A stretch of 64,000 nt of DNA from Dioszegia crocea (taxonomy: Eukaryota; Basidiomycota; Tremellomycetes; Tremellales; Bulleribasidiaceae): the NCBI GenBank assembly GCA_001600615.1, contig BCKK01000008.1, positions 310,001 through 374,000 on the forward strand, in the 5' to 3' direction. A program made the translations under genes and the position numbers. Of this stretch, positions 23,611 to 39,996 are shown piece after piece (positions within the stretch are counted from its first letter, which is position 1; each line of letters starts with the position of its first letter). Below the pieces are notes generated by a model that was not told the DNA's origin, ran no database searches, and worked only from the letters and a program-made list of their open reading frames with translations.

Positions 23611-23650
23611 AGAGTGTCGTACCCATTCTTTTAGCACAGCGGTATTCCCA
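23611..23650 (+). repeat. Dispersed motif, copy G (partial)
   Basis: Plus copy of the second half: AGAGTGTCGTACCCATTC, then TTTTAGCACAGCGGTATTCC. Confidence 0.6.
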
Positions 23651-26021
23651 ACCGCCTGAACATTCGCTGTATGCATCTACTCTCGAAGTGTATTCAACGC
23701 GCTTCGCTCAGCCGGCTTGCTCCACTGTTCTCCTTGTACTCAAAGCGTTGAATTCACCAGCAGTACTGGTTCCTGTGAAATTCCTCCCATATCTACCGCA
23801 AAAGTCCGACTCGGTTATGCAGCAAGCGGAATCAAGCCTGCGGGCCGTTTGTAGGCACGTGTCAATCTACACAGATAATCAAAGCGCTCGCTAGAGAATG
23901 TTGGAATCTGGTACGCTAGTATAATGACCGGACATAGATCCCCACCAAAGACTTCGTCTTCGTCTCACAGCTCTAGCTAGTGCTTCGATTTCTTTCGTCG
24001 TTGAACCCTATTGATCATGGCTTCATCCCTCAAAGACAGGGGATTGAGGGACAGAATACCGGTTTGACGACGTCAGGGGTAGATCTAAACCGGGCAATTT
24101 CAAGTTTCACATTGTTAAACCGGTCAATACCGACATTGAGGGGAAGGAAAAAAACCACGTTGTCAGGGATTGAGGACGTGGCAGAGTATAGGCTAGAACT
24201 ATGCATAGATTTTCGGAGCAGGTGATCGTTGCTTCTGACTCGTCGGCAAGACTATCCTTAGGTTGCTAAGAAGTACAAAGCCAGGAGGGGAGGGACTACG
24301 TGTCACAGGGACTAGTGACGGGGTGCTGGGTGACTGCGCGGCAAAGTTGAATCCATACAATATATGAGGATATACAAAAGCGGTTGAGAGAAGGGGGATG
24401 GAAATGTCTACGAAATAAGGCAGGCGCGCTGCTTAAAAGGGGGAACCAATCAAAATGAAGATTCTATTCTACTACTGTCCTTCTATGACCATCCATTGTC
24501 TCCTAGGTAACACTACGGCAGGACGAGGCAGGACTAGGGTCGACATATGATCCAAAATGAAGATAAGATGAATTGAGCTAGATGCGCGCTTTATATACCC
24601 CTGTGGTACTGCACTGTGCCTGGAACTGGAACTACTTACCTGCAATCACACTTGCACCTGGACCTGCATTTGCATCACTGCGCCAATACACCAGCAGTAC
24701 ACCTGACTGACTTCTATCGACTCTCTGGGACTAGGAAGGCGGATTGATGACATGTTTCTTCACCATCGTCTCTGCTTCAGTCGAGACAATGCCTGACACC
24801 AACAGCCGAACGTCATCCGGATCGCCCGAAGCTTTCTACATTCTTTTATATGCATGACATGAGGTTCCGCGGAGCGTTGAGGAGAGTTGCTTCAAGCTCA
24901 TCCGGTGTGGCGACTGTTCCTCTAGCGATACTGCTATGTCTGGTCTGAGTAGTTCGGACTCAAAGCTATCCGTCAACATAGGTGTCGACCTTGTGCGGCG
25001 TGTTTACGGTAGACTGTCGCTCGACGTAGAGATCGTGACCGGTTTAGGTAGACTGATGCGTGGGCTACGCTGAGTAGGGCTGGGACTTGGGTCACGCCTA
25101 CCGACGAGCGTGCATCTCGCAAACCTAGTTCTGTGCTGAGTGGCTTCGAATGTAAGAGAAAGTAATATAATCGGGAAGATTTGAGCATGTCAGATGCCCG
25201 CCTCTCAGTCCACTACATCCCGCTGACGCAGTCTCAATCCGACCTATGTTCTGCCCTCTTTGCTCTAGGCGCAACTGTGTCACTCAGGACGAGGGGCCAG
25301 ACGAGGTCGAAACGAGAGATTTTGTCTAGCCTACCGCTGCCCACTGTCATAAGGCACCCGGTCGATAATGACACTTTGCCTTGTTATCACAAACTGAGCT
25401 GCACATTGTGCACAATGTCACTGCAGCTGATGTTTACTGCCGTAAATCAGCGCCGGGAATCTGGCCTCGTCGTCCGAGTTTCTGGAAGGCTGCTGCGGTC
25501 TTTTCTCGCGGCATAAATGCGGGTTCCTCTCTCAACTTCCTCCGCGTAACTACCGTTTGTCAGTGAGTCAAGGCAAAGCGCATCCCGCATAAGCGATAGA
25601 GGCCGACTCGCGTAGTAACGTCTGTGCCTTGTCGGTCACGGTGATTTGGACACCACAGTGGCACAGGTAATTCGAGACACATCGATGGACCAGTAAGAGC
25701 TTGAACCGCTGTCAGACTTCGTGAGTCAATGAGGCCTTCCCTTCTATTTCAGTAATGGCTAAGTAGCATACGCGGCTGTATCTGTTGGCCACGATATAGG
25801 TTATCATTTTGTATCCTCGGGAGTAGACGGGTGTCGGCTGCGACTTCTCTTCAATGTCAGCTCGCGCATACTGAGATTCGTTAGATACGCCATCAGTAAT
25901 TTTTCAGATCCCAGACGGACGATGTCCCTCTTCCTGGTTTAGATGGCTATCTTGCCCTGTGCACTGGGATTTGTTACCTTAATCTGCGGCGAAAAAGATT
26001 GATGGTACACGACAGTCAAGA

Positions 26022-27938
26022 CTACTCGACGCCATCCTTGACTCCTCGCTTGAACCATTCTTCGTAATTGAGACGCGTGTCGTCCGAACATTCACCGCAG
26101 AATCCCGCAAAGTGATCTCTCAAGAACTGATTGAGGAAACCTGGCAGTCAGCAATAATGCGATAGCATCACGCACCAAGCCGGGATCCACCAAACCCGGC
26201 GAACGAATTTGCTACGCGCCAGCCATCCGCATAGCCTACAGCGATTGCCATCTCAGAGTGGTTCATGATTGCACAACGGCAGCCTTTGCGGTCCGCATTG
26301 CGGCGAGGGATCAATCGATGGGCGTTCATCAGACTGACCGCGTTGACGGGGAGTATCAAATTCGTATTAATGAGTGATGGTTGATCATGCGGACAGTCTA
26401 CACCGTCAGCACACTCGCAGACTTGACTTACCAATGAGGCGACATATTGCGTGAGTGGAAGGTGAAGGATGCACTGGAGCGAATGATGCAGGTAGGAACC
26501 TAGACACAGCGCGTTTGAAACACCAGTTGTCGTCTTCGGGACAATTTTCCGTCTTGTAACCTATAGGTGAGGCGTGCACTGATGCTGACTCACTCCAGAA
26601 GCTCCATCCAGCTGTCAAATTCGCGTACAGATCTGCCTGTGTCGAGCAGAATCTGACCCGCTCTGCGTTTGCGTCTGCAGCTCCAGCGAGAGCTGAACCG
26701 GTCAAGGCGCAAGACCATTCGTCGATCACGAGGTTGCCTCTCGTTTGTTCTGCGGCGGATTGCAATTCTGCGAAGAAGCTCCCGTTTGCTACGATGTCCG
26801 CCATAAGTGAATGCACAGGGCGTTTTTGTTCTTCGTCTGACCCAAACACGAAATCTAACGTCAGTCTATTGACTTTGATGACTCACATGAATGATGATCC
26901 AGCACCACAAAATCATCTCTATCGGCAACCATAGAGGCAAAGCGTTTCATATCGTACGCGTCGCTTAGGCTTTGATGAGCGGGCTTCAAGGCGCTAGCTT
27001 ACTAGAATGGGAAGGCCGCCGCTTCGCTGCTTGAGTTACGAAGCACGCCGAGAGCATCGAGATCTGTCGTGAGTGCTTGTCACCAACGTACGCCCAAGAT
27101 TGTACGAGAGTACTCACAAAACTGTACTAGATTTTCGACATTGCTCGGTTCGTTCAAAAGTTCAATGCCGACAACGTTGGTCACGCTTGTCAACCGCTGG
27201 GTAAGGTCAAGCAGATCTGCTATCGTTTTCTGCTGATTGGCTTCCGTGTCAAACAATCCCTGCTGATTGCCGGAAACCCCAGAATGAGGTAAGCCGTTCT
27301 GACTACCGGGGGCGCCAGATGTCAGCTACTGTTCATGGTTTGACTTACCATGAAGATCGACCAGGACGCCCAATCTATATTTGGCCGCCCAGTTGATAGC
27401 TCGAGCGATTCTCGGCCAAGCGCCGCTGTATATCTCCTGAATTGGTTCAAAATCCGTGCCAGCGCAGGCATTGGCGCCAAGATCCCAGCTGTCCGGTTCA
27501 GCGCTGCTTCCAATCAAACTCACTATCCAATGGGTAGGCGCACAGTATTGACACCTAAATGTCAAGCTGGTCTTGCAAGAACTCACCGACACTAGCTAGC
27601 CACTGGAAATCTTCCTCTTTGATCCACTCGTCCCAATGCCTGGCCAGAAGATGACCAGCCTGGCCGTTCCATCCAGTCGCGACATCGAGCTCGGATTGCT
27701 TCGGCTCGCTTGCACACGTAAACAGCGAGGGTGTCATCCAATCTTCCATCACGAACCAAGAGCCAAGGTTGACTGAAGTTTGCTGTCGGTATCGGTAGAT
27801 GAGGGCTGTCGCAGGGTCAAAAGGCGCAAACTTGGGTGTGGCGAGATGGAGATGCTCATAGGGTTTGACTAGACATGCGTGAGCTGGCGTCAGCGGAACC
27901 TGTGCCATTGTGAGTGAGATGAGTGTCAAGATGCGCAT
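26022..27938 (-). CDS. Secreted GH5 exo-beta-1,3-glucanase
   Basis: A glycoside hydrolase family 5 enzyme of the exo-beta-1,3-glucanase (EXG) type, which remodels cell-wall beta-glucan. A likely signal peptide is MRILTLISLTMAQVPLTPAH. It has the family's N-terminal QTSVNLGSWFVMEDWMTPSL and WDEWIKEEDFQWLASVGVNT with VRLPIGYW-like continuation. The acid/base Glu sits in GIELLNEPSN and the nucleophile Glu in VIDEWSCAL. The C-terminus is FLNQFLRDHFAGFCGECSDD followed by NYEEWFKRGVKDGVE. Several introns of about 30-36 nt join in frame, for example the GTGAGT...CTTGACATTTAG intron before GVNTVRLP. The start is only 49 bp past the Chd1 stop on the same strand, so its promoter should lie inside the Chd1 gene. 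GH5_9-type is likely; exact substrate is inferred. Confidence 0.88.
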
Positions 27939-27987
27939 GGAAGCTTGTTGTGATGGAAGTTCATGAAAATGTCTCGGTGTGAGACAT

Positions 27988-32492
<4,505 letters not shown>

Positions 32493-32659
32493 GGCTTTGC
32501 TTGGGTTGTATAATGTGTGGGACGGAAATGCCACCCAAAACCTCGCCGACGTCGTTGAAACGGGTTCGGTCACCGTCGACACCGTCCTTCAACTTCACGT
32601 CACTCAATTCACATGACCTCGTGTTTTTTCATTCTTGTTATGCAAACTAGCATATCGGT

Positions 32660-35600
32660 ATGAGTACCCTGCTTGCTTTCCCAGCCGAGCGTGTGCCTCG
32701 CTTGCACACTGCAATCGCAGCTTCGGCGTTCGCGGTTGCTCTCCTCGCTGGGTATATAGGTGGTACCTGGCAGGATCTCTGCACCAATGAGGTAGCAAGT
32801 GAGCGTAGTATCTTCTGTAGCTGACAACAGAATGGCCAGATGAATGGTTCCCCTCGGTTTCGGCGACGTAGGTGGGCGGCGCAGCTTGGTACTGACAAGC
32901 AGTATCGGAGACCACGCAGCATCAAGAAGCCCGTTTCACATACTCATAGCTTTGTGCGCAACACCGCGCTTCCTGCTCTTGGGGTTACAGTGGCTCGCAC
33001 ACCGGCACTCACACGGAGGAAGCGCCGATATAGCCCTCGCGATCGGTCTGGCTAGAACGTTCTCATGGTAAGATCTGAGCTGCGCTTAACTGACGAAGCA
33101 GCGGAGGGTGGGTGTACATCACGTCCAGAGATCATCACGGTGAGCAAGCATCACTGCCGTGACTGAAAGCAGGACTCCACGACCTCTTCATGATCATATA
33201 CCTGGCATTAACACTGCCTTGGATGGCTCTGGTGACCGCGGCTTCACTCCGGCCAGATACCAAACGAAGAAGACGGTGGTTGATGTCCGGGTTCACAGCG
33301 ACTCTCCCGTTTCTGGTGTGGCAATTCCATCGCCACGCAGTCTCGAAAATTCCAGGAGGTGATCATCCCCTTAGACTCAAGCTGATCCCAAGCGTATACA
33401 CACTACGCATTCTTCGAGTGGTCGCTGGTAATCTGGGATGTCTGCTTTGACGCCATGTCCGTTGCGGATCTGCGGACTGTCAAGGTGTGTGAAATGTAGA
33501 TGGCGCTGATGTAGATCGTAATTTTGGACACCAGCGGGACGAGGTGGGTCGCGCCGAGGAGGAGAAGCTTAGTATAGCCCTATACCGCCTGTGCCACGGA
33601 AGGAGAGTCTGGATTGGACCACGGACGAACACACCACTCAACTCCAAGCCATAGCAGCATACCTTTCCGACGTCGCTTTCGGTGCGTCTAGCTGTGACTT
33701 ACCTGACCCTAGGAATGACATTTTGGACGGTGTTCACCAGCTTGCCTTTCCAGCTGTTCTACTGGTCTGTATGGGAGCTGGGTAAGTTTGTCCTTGACTC
33801 CGCTAAGTCTAGCTCTGGCCGGATCTGAGCTGGCTTTACTTGCAAATCTCTCTCCAATTCTCCTTGCCAATCGCGACCTTCGCCATTGGGTACAGACCAA
33901 AGATGGTCTACTGTGGCTGCGCGGTTTGACCGTCGTCTTCGGACTAGGTTGCTATATCGCCCCTTTGCCAATTGTGCGATTGGTCGGGGTGGTGATAGGC
34001 ACGGGCGCGGGATGGCTGGCGGTGCTGAGCCCTTTGATTCGGGTCCGCGGTGGTCACGAGGCGAGAGCGGAGGCACAGGGTATGTCTGCAGATCTAAAGA
34101 GCTGATGTAGTGCTTTTGATCGCCCTCGCTGCGGTGACATTGCTCAAACACATGAACTCGTCCATTAATCCGTTCTGGGCATCGACAGACGCCATGTCCG
34201 GAGGGTGGAACAAGACGGGCCTCGCGATGATGGGGCTATCCTTACTGGAAGTCTCGAAGCGCTCGCCCGGCCTCTTCCCAAGCGCACCGGTCGTGGTCAA
34301 GGACAAGCCGTTACCTACCCGATCTGCAGACGTCGCAGTGGCAGTCGGATTCGGAGCTCTCATTCACCTGCTACACACATTCGCCACCGACGCTGGAACT
34401 GTACTCGCCTGGACGTGGACGGGATTCCCTGTCAAGGGTCCTACCCTCCATCCATATGGTGGTCTAGTCATGGCCACGCTTGTCATCGCAGCTGGACTCC
34501 GACTCGATTCCCGGCTTTCGCTGGCGCTGGTATTCGTCGGTACCGCCGGTGTTTACGCTATGTCTGACTGGATCGGATGTGCTTTTGGCCTAATCGCCGT
34601 CGTCGGCCTGGTCACGATATTCCCGCCCTACCTTCAATCGGTATCAGCACTGCCACTTGCTCACACGGTCGGATGGGCAATGGCAGTTTACGGGCTTCTC
34701 GACGTCGTCTCTGTGGTGACTGTTGCTTACGCTTTCATCCCCTTCGGTCACCTTCTCCGGGAGAGGACTGATCTGGTCTTGTCGCTATCCTGCCTGGCAA
34801 TTGCAGCCGGATCGAAAACCTACCATCCTCCAGCGATGACTCCACGGTCGCAAAGACGCATTGCTTCGACTCGCCGGTTTTCTTACATATCAGTGGCTCT
34901 GCTAGCTGTAGTATCCATCGCCTATGGCTACTGGAAGATCCCTCGGTCGCAGCCTATACCTTATTCTGATCATCGAATCTTTTCAGGCGGAATTTGGACT
35001 GTGAGTTTCTTCGCGACATATCTGATTCCTTAGGTCCACTTCGGCGTAGATGCCGCCGGCCGTGACAGTCAATACCGTATGATGGAGCTCATAAGGGACA
35101 TGGAGGTTGATGTCGTCGGCTTGCTGGAGTCCGACTGTGAGTGACACGCTGCATGGAGCTGATTAGTGCACCGCATGGTATATGGAAACAGGGATCTGAC
35201 CAGGATTATCGCTGAGGAATTGGGCTATGTGAGTTCCACCTTTTCCTGCAAATCTGATTGAAGTACGTGGACCTGGGTCCAGGTCCGGACAAACACACCT
35301 GGGGAGCTGCGTTGCTGTCCAAAGTAAGTCTCGATACGGATACGCTGATAGTTCCCCATTGTTAATTCGACTCATCATTTACTGCCATCGCCGAGAGGCG
35401 AGCTGGCTCCAGCCATTCACGCCACCCTGGATATTCACGGGGAAATGGTCAATGTCATGGTGTCGCACAACGGTCAAGGTGAGACAGTCTATGTGCAAAG
35501 CTGATCGAAAGAGGAAGACCCTGTCGACCGCGAGCTGCAAACGACTGAGATTGCGCGGTTACTTCGAGAAAATGCAGACACACCTACCGTATTTCTGGGA

Positions 35601-36203
35601 TATCTCGTGACTCAGCCGGGAGCGAAGCGGCCGGCTCCGTATCAAATTCTGATCGAGGACGGTCTAATGTATGACATTGAAAAGTGAGTTTATACGCCGA
35701 TCCATTCTGACGTCAGGGACGATACATTCAGATGGTGTAAGTAGAGGCCGAACATGATGGGACTTTCTTATCGCAGCTGACAGATACATAACTCACACTG
35801 CTACGAGCTGACGCTCTAGGCGAATACATTGCGTTCCGCGGTCTTTGGCGAATAGCGTATGCGCGGATCCACGAGTCAGACATATCCGACACTGAGTGAG
35901 CTCTGTACTCGTTCAACTGACAAAGTTCCCGCTGACGATCCCCCCAGACTGCAAGTCGGAAGATTCCTCCTACCAGCACCAGGTACCAAGGCGCAATACG
36001 ATAACGACGAGCAGAGATACTGGCACATTGGAGAGAGTGATGTGAGTTTGCGGTTTACGATTGCTAATCAGATTCCCGCCCCATGGCGCTTGCCTTCAAT
36101 GTTCCGAGACGAGGGAGTGCGAGGCCATAAGTACATCATTTGGCGCGGGCCTGTATACTACTTCCCTCCCACTCATAGCGGACTACAGCTGTACGGGCGA
36201 TAG
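32660..36203 (+). CDS. CWH43: Cwh43 GPI-anchor lipid remodelling protein
   Basis: A large ER/Golgi membrane protein that exchanges the lipid of GPI anchors for ceramide. The N-terminal half is the PGAP2/FRAG1-like domain: the spliced sequence contains [35 protein letters not shown] and [20 protein letters not shown] (the family's FEWSL motif). The middle is a polytopic membrane block (34.1-35.0 kb, e.g. [20 protein letters not shown]). The C-terminal third is an endonuclease/exonuclease/phosphatase-like domain with [30 protein letters not shown] and VMVSHNGQ. The end is [18 protein letters not shown]. At least a dozen introns of about 30-35 nt are needed; donors GTGAGC, GTAGGT and acceptors CTGACAACAG and CTGACAAGCAG restore SATIGD. 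It converges on the NDUFAF5-like gene (111 bp between stops). Confidence 0.88.
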
Positions 36204-36314
36204 AATTCCTCCGCCCAACAGGCTACATGTATTGCGGCACGGCCAATGTCTGTTTCTGGAACGGGTTACCACAGCTATAGCTACACGTATTGCATTTGTG
36301 CCATTGTCGATTGA

Positions 36315-37434
36315 CTACAGGATCTCTTTCAGGCTTGTGGTAGCAGAACCTCGCTCGAGAGGTTTGGGTTGGTTTGGCCCGGGGGTCCAACCAATCTGCC
36401 GTCAGTGAGGTCATATTCAAACTCACCATGAAGACTGCTTGGAATGTCGCCGGGATGCCTTCGTCAACACCGTGGAGCTCTTTGTAGATGGCTTCTGCGG
36501 CCAGCAAGACATCTCGAGAGACATGCGCTCGTCTACCGAGAATGGCGTTACTTTCTCCCATGTCCCGAAGATCGGACATGAGCTCCCACATGGACGGATA
36601 GTGGATGGTAATGTCCTCGACATCTACCGTGGTGAGGGTAAAGCCCGCTCTATTGAGGAGGGAAGGGGCATCAGTAGGATCTGGATTAGCTAGCCCCAAT
36701 CCTTACTCACTGATCATGGGAGAGACTCGATTGGCAATGCCACCTCTACGTTCCTGTTCGGCGAGCTGGAGTGACGTTCTGCGGTCAGAACAGCTCAATC
36801 TAAACCCACCTTAGCTCAAATAGACTGTCTCCACCAAGTACGGCTCCAATGAAGACACCGTCCGGCTTGAGGACATGTCGAATTTGGGTCAAGCAGCCAA
36901 CGATATCGCCAACCCAGTGCAGGCCGGAGCTGACGACAGCTTCGACTTTGTGAGGGAATGCTTCGAGCAAATTTGACGGAGAGGCATTGATGCGATTGAC
37001 GGGATCTGCATCAGCAATGTCGGGAATCGACTAACGATCAAATTGATCTCTATGCAATGCAAGATCTGATCAGCCTCACAGCTACCTAAACACTCACTGC
37101 TATCCTCCAACATGTGCCATTGCCGATCTCCACCAATAGTCTCCTGTAACGCTCGGGTCACAGGTCCTGCATGCGACGCTACCTCTAGGATCGATGCTGG
37201 CGGTGTTTTCAAGTCCTGACTTAGTCAAGAAATACGCCTACCCACCTCGACACGCTCAGAAAGACGATCGGCGATCTCATTTCGCAGATAATCCACAATC
37301 GTGCCGTCTCCTCTTAATAATGCTCGGTCACGTTGCCTGGCCTTGGATCGCTCGTCGAAGACGGTATAAGCAGCCTGCGGTGGCGGCGTGTGCGGCGAAA
37401 GAGTCGCATATGCGCGAGACAATGTGCGAAGCAT
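36315..37434 (-). CDS. NDUFAF5-like mitochondrial methyltransferase (complex I assembly)
   Basis: A mitochondrial SAM-dependent protein of the NDUFAF5 family, which hydroxylates an arginine of the complex I subunit NDUFS7 during assembly. A presequence-like start ([20 protein letters not shown]) precedes [15 protein letters not shown], the family's FDRxxKxxQRdra motif. The methyltransferase motif I is altered ([15 protein letters not shown]). Diagnostic blocks are [40 protein letters not shown], then [15 protein letters not shown]. The spliced tail is [20 protein letters not shown] ending SLKEIL. Introns of 30-32 nt (GTTAGT...CTGATGCAG, GTGAGT...CTGACGGCAG) restore this. The start at 37434 is preferred for its presequence; an upstream in-frame ATG exists at 37476, but this overlaps the end of the RPL19 gene. 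Confidence 0.88.
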
Positions 37435-37475
37435 GATGTATGAATGGAAGATCCATGACGCGGACGTAAAATACA

Positions 37476-38185
37476 CTACTCCTTGACCTCCTCCCTCTCG
37501 ACATCGAGGATACCCTGCCTCTTCTCTGCCAATCGGGTAGCCTTCCTCTCGCGCATGGCCTTGTTCTTGACACGCCTGGCCTCCATCTGTTCCTGCAAGT
37601 GCTTTGTTCGGACCTTCTCGGCCTTGGCTTTGTGGATGTGCTCCATCAGAACACGCTTGTTCTTGAATCGGTTACCCTTTGCCTCGAGGTAGAGTGTGTG
37701 GTAACTGATATTAGCGGTAATCGAGAGATGTAATTAAAATACTCACAGGTGCTTGTCGATCTTGCCGCCTTCACGGTATTTCCGCAGCAATCGCCTCAAC
37801 ACCCTCATTCGCCTGAGCCATTGCACCTTGGTTGGCATCCTGGCCTCGGCCGTACCCCTCCTCTTACCGGTGCCCGAGTGACGACCGAGACGCTTGGCAG
37901 CGTGCAATTCCCTCGTGCGAGCTCGGGAGTGGGTGTTGGTGGGCTTGACAATGCTGTCTCGTCAGTCCCATTGACATTGCATGATCGTCTTCCTAACGCA
38001 CATGTGACCATCCTTCAAGAGCTTCCTGACACCAGATCGGGAGTTGGCCTGGGCAATTTCGGCAGCCTCCTGGGGGTCGAGCCAGACTGTCATTAGTTCT
38101 GATATTTTTCGCGGAACGCACTCTTCCTCTGTCCAACACCCGAGACGGCGGCGGCGAGCCTCTTCTGGATTTTAAGATCGGGCAT
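37476..38185 (-). CDS. RPL19: 60S ribosomal protein eL19
   Basis: A cytosolic large-subunit ribosomal protein. The spliced protein begins [20 protein letters not shown], then [20 protein letters not shown], and contains [40 protein letters not shown] and [18 protein letters not shown], all typical of eL19. It ends [18 protein letters not shown]. Three coding introns: about 34 nt (GTGCGT...CTAATGACAG), 47 nt (GTGCGT...CTGACGAGACAG) and 42 nt (GTGAGT...CTAATATCAG), slightly longer than elsewhere in the window. A fourth intron probably lies in the 5' UTR just before the ATG (GTGAGT...CTGACTAGCCACAG). The gene ends 42 bp before the start of the NDUFAF5-like gene on the same strand. Confidence 0.95.
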
Positions 38186-38488
38186 ATTGCTATGTTTACT
38201 GTGGCTAGTCAGTGAAGATGTTCTGAAGTATGCAATCGCAAGACTCACAAGCTTGAAGGATAGAGAAGGAAAGCAGGCAAGATAATCGACTCTGCTCATA
38301 GGCTGACTGCGTCGGGTCCGCGGCTACAATCCCCTTACGGCAGCACAAGTCAATGGCCACCACATACCGGAATCATTTCATAACGCCGCCAGCCTAATTC
38401 AGCTGTGGCACTTTGTCGCCGCTATCATCGGCGATAAGCGCCTTCCCCTGTAGCTTGCATGCCTGGTCCCACCCATCCTGCTCCCAGA

Positions 38489-39713
38489 TCATGTTTTTTT
38501 ATACATACTGACATCCATCGGGTCGTGCAGTCTATGGACGTATGCCATAGGAAAATTACGCATTCATGCTCCGGTACAATCGCAACTTGACCCTGCCTAA
38601 TCAGCTGTGTCCGATTAAGCCTCGCGAGCATACTCACTTTTCCCGCACAATCTCTAGAGCTGTTTCTGTAGAATCCCCTTCGCCTGGGTTGCCATATATA
38701 CTCTCCCCCGCCGGGGTCCAGCTTGTCAGATTCCAACGAGTCCAACCCCAGCCATCTTTGATCTACTGATGTCAGTGTTTGTTCCAGACCCCGTCGAGAA
38801 GCAGTCGGACTCACCTCGGGTTTCTTGTGAGGCGCAATGACCACCAGCCATTTGGCTTTATTGCTCAGCTCGTAGCAGAGCGGGAACATTTCCGATTCGG
38901 GGACCAAGTGCAGGGCAAATGAGCATATGATCATGTCCCAGACAAAGCCTGAAGCGTCCGCTGGTGGTAAGTCAGGCGCGACTAGACCGGAAGCTAGGTC
39001 CGAAAAAGAGAGGGAATGGCATTGTCGAGATGTGCGTGCGGCGTAGGCTGGAGAGGTGTACTAGGAGTCAGCCAGAAGATTCGACTCGTGCTGTGAAGCA
39101 CTCACAGGGTCGGTGGCGGAGACGGATATGGCGGGGACATCGGACGAGATACTTGGCAAGACTGCTCCGATAGCTGATTTCGCGCTCGGGGCAGGACGCC
39201 TTGCATTTGGCGGAATAAAAGGTGATCTCGTGCTGGACGTGCTGGAAATCGATGAAAGGGCAGTCGAGACATCGGATGGGCCTTGCGTACGTTGAGTGCC
39301 TCGGGCCGCTGCTTCCCACTCGAGCAAGCATAGTGTTGCTTCCCCGCTGCTCCGTCAACAAGGCGATAATGTCAACCTTACCTTCCCGCCGCCATATCTA
39401 GTACACGAAGACCCTGCCCAACTCCCCCATCGTGCAACAGATGGCCCTCAGCCTCCCACCATCGATTGAGCAACGCGAAAACGACCTGAGACGTCAACGT
39501 GAATCAGTGCGTGAGCAACACATGCCATACCGACCTTCTTGATTCCTGGAAAGAAGGGGTTGCGGTACGTTGTAGCGACCTTGCGATAGTACTATCAGTG
39601 TAGTCAGTGATCGTTCGAGCACGCTAAAGCGAATCGAGGCCTACGTCGTCTACGCCAAATTGACTGTAGTTCTCGCTCATCGCATGGTTGATGTTGCCAT
39701 GGACCGATTCCAT
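38489..39713 (-). CDS. SAM-dependent methyltransferase, unassigned substrate
   Basis: A class I methyltransferase. After splicing, motif I reads LRVLDMAAGSGEATLCLLEW, preceded by YYRKVATTYRNPFFPGIKKV and VFALLNRWW. A Ser/Pro-rich insert (STALSSISSTSSTRSPFIPP) follows. Then come TDPYTSPAYAARTSRQCHSL, the post-motif DMIICSFALHLVPESEMFPL and WLVVIAPHKKPEIKDGWGWT. The C-terminal part (MAYVHRLHDPMDVSMYKKT) suggests the stop at 38489; a further splice running to about 38408 is possible. The acceptors here give introns of roughly 35-55 nt. The start is MESVHGNINHAMSENYSQF at 39713. It is divergent from the tocopherol-cyclase-family gene with 283 bp between starts. The substrate is unknown; a quinone or phenol is only a suggestion from the neighbours. 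Confidence 0.75.
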
Positions 39714-39996
39714 CTTGCTGAGCATTGACGATGGGCAAAGCTGAGATAGTTGTCAATTCCTATCCGATAAAATACCGAGGGGTCCGGACCGAGAGGCAGC
39801 TGATCGCCTTCAGATTGTAATTCAGTAGAGCCTAGAGCAGGTCACCGCCAGTCTATGTATGGTAAGCAGCCAATGCGCTGACTAGCACAGGAATGCAGAT
39901 AGTGTATGCTGTATGAATAACAGAGTAAGCTTGGATTTGGGATTTGACATTTGACGTCTTGCGTTGAAGTACTCCGACGGAACTTGCATTCTGGCG

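Larger units (their letters stand above)
17821..26021. other. 8.2-kb gene desert with transposon remnants
   Basis: No supportable protein gene is visible between the SSK2 stop and the GH5 stop. Open frames are short and show no family motifs. The region contains LTR-like copies in both orientations, a dispersed motif of up to 76 bp, and two unresolved bases. I see no tRNA cloverleaf and no recognisable reverse transcriptase, integrase or transposase. From about 23.9 to 26.0 kb I see no repeats that I can align. It could be a graveyard of old insertions; a regulatory or chromosomal role is not shown by the sequence. Confidence 0.7.

Noticed and set aside
25181..25516. 111-codon plus-strand frame in the gene desert
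   Set aside because: No recognisable motif and no supporting splice context; the length is expected by chance in 8 kb.
17821..26021. Centromere
   Set aside because: Known Tremellomycete centromeres are long and rich in full retrotransposons; here only 8 kb with short remnants is visible, so the sequence alone does not support it.
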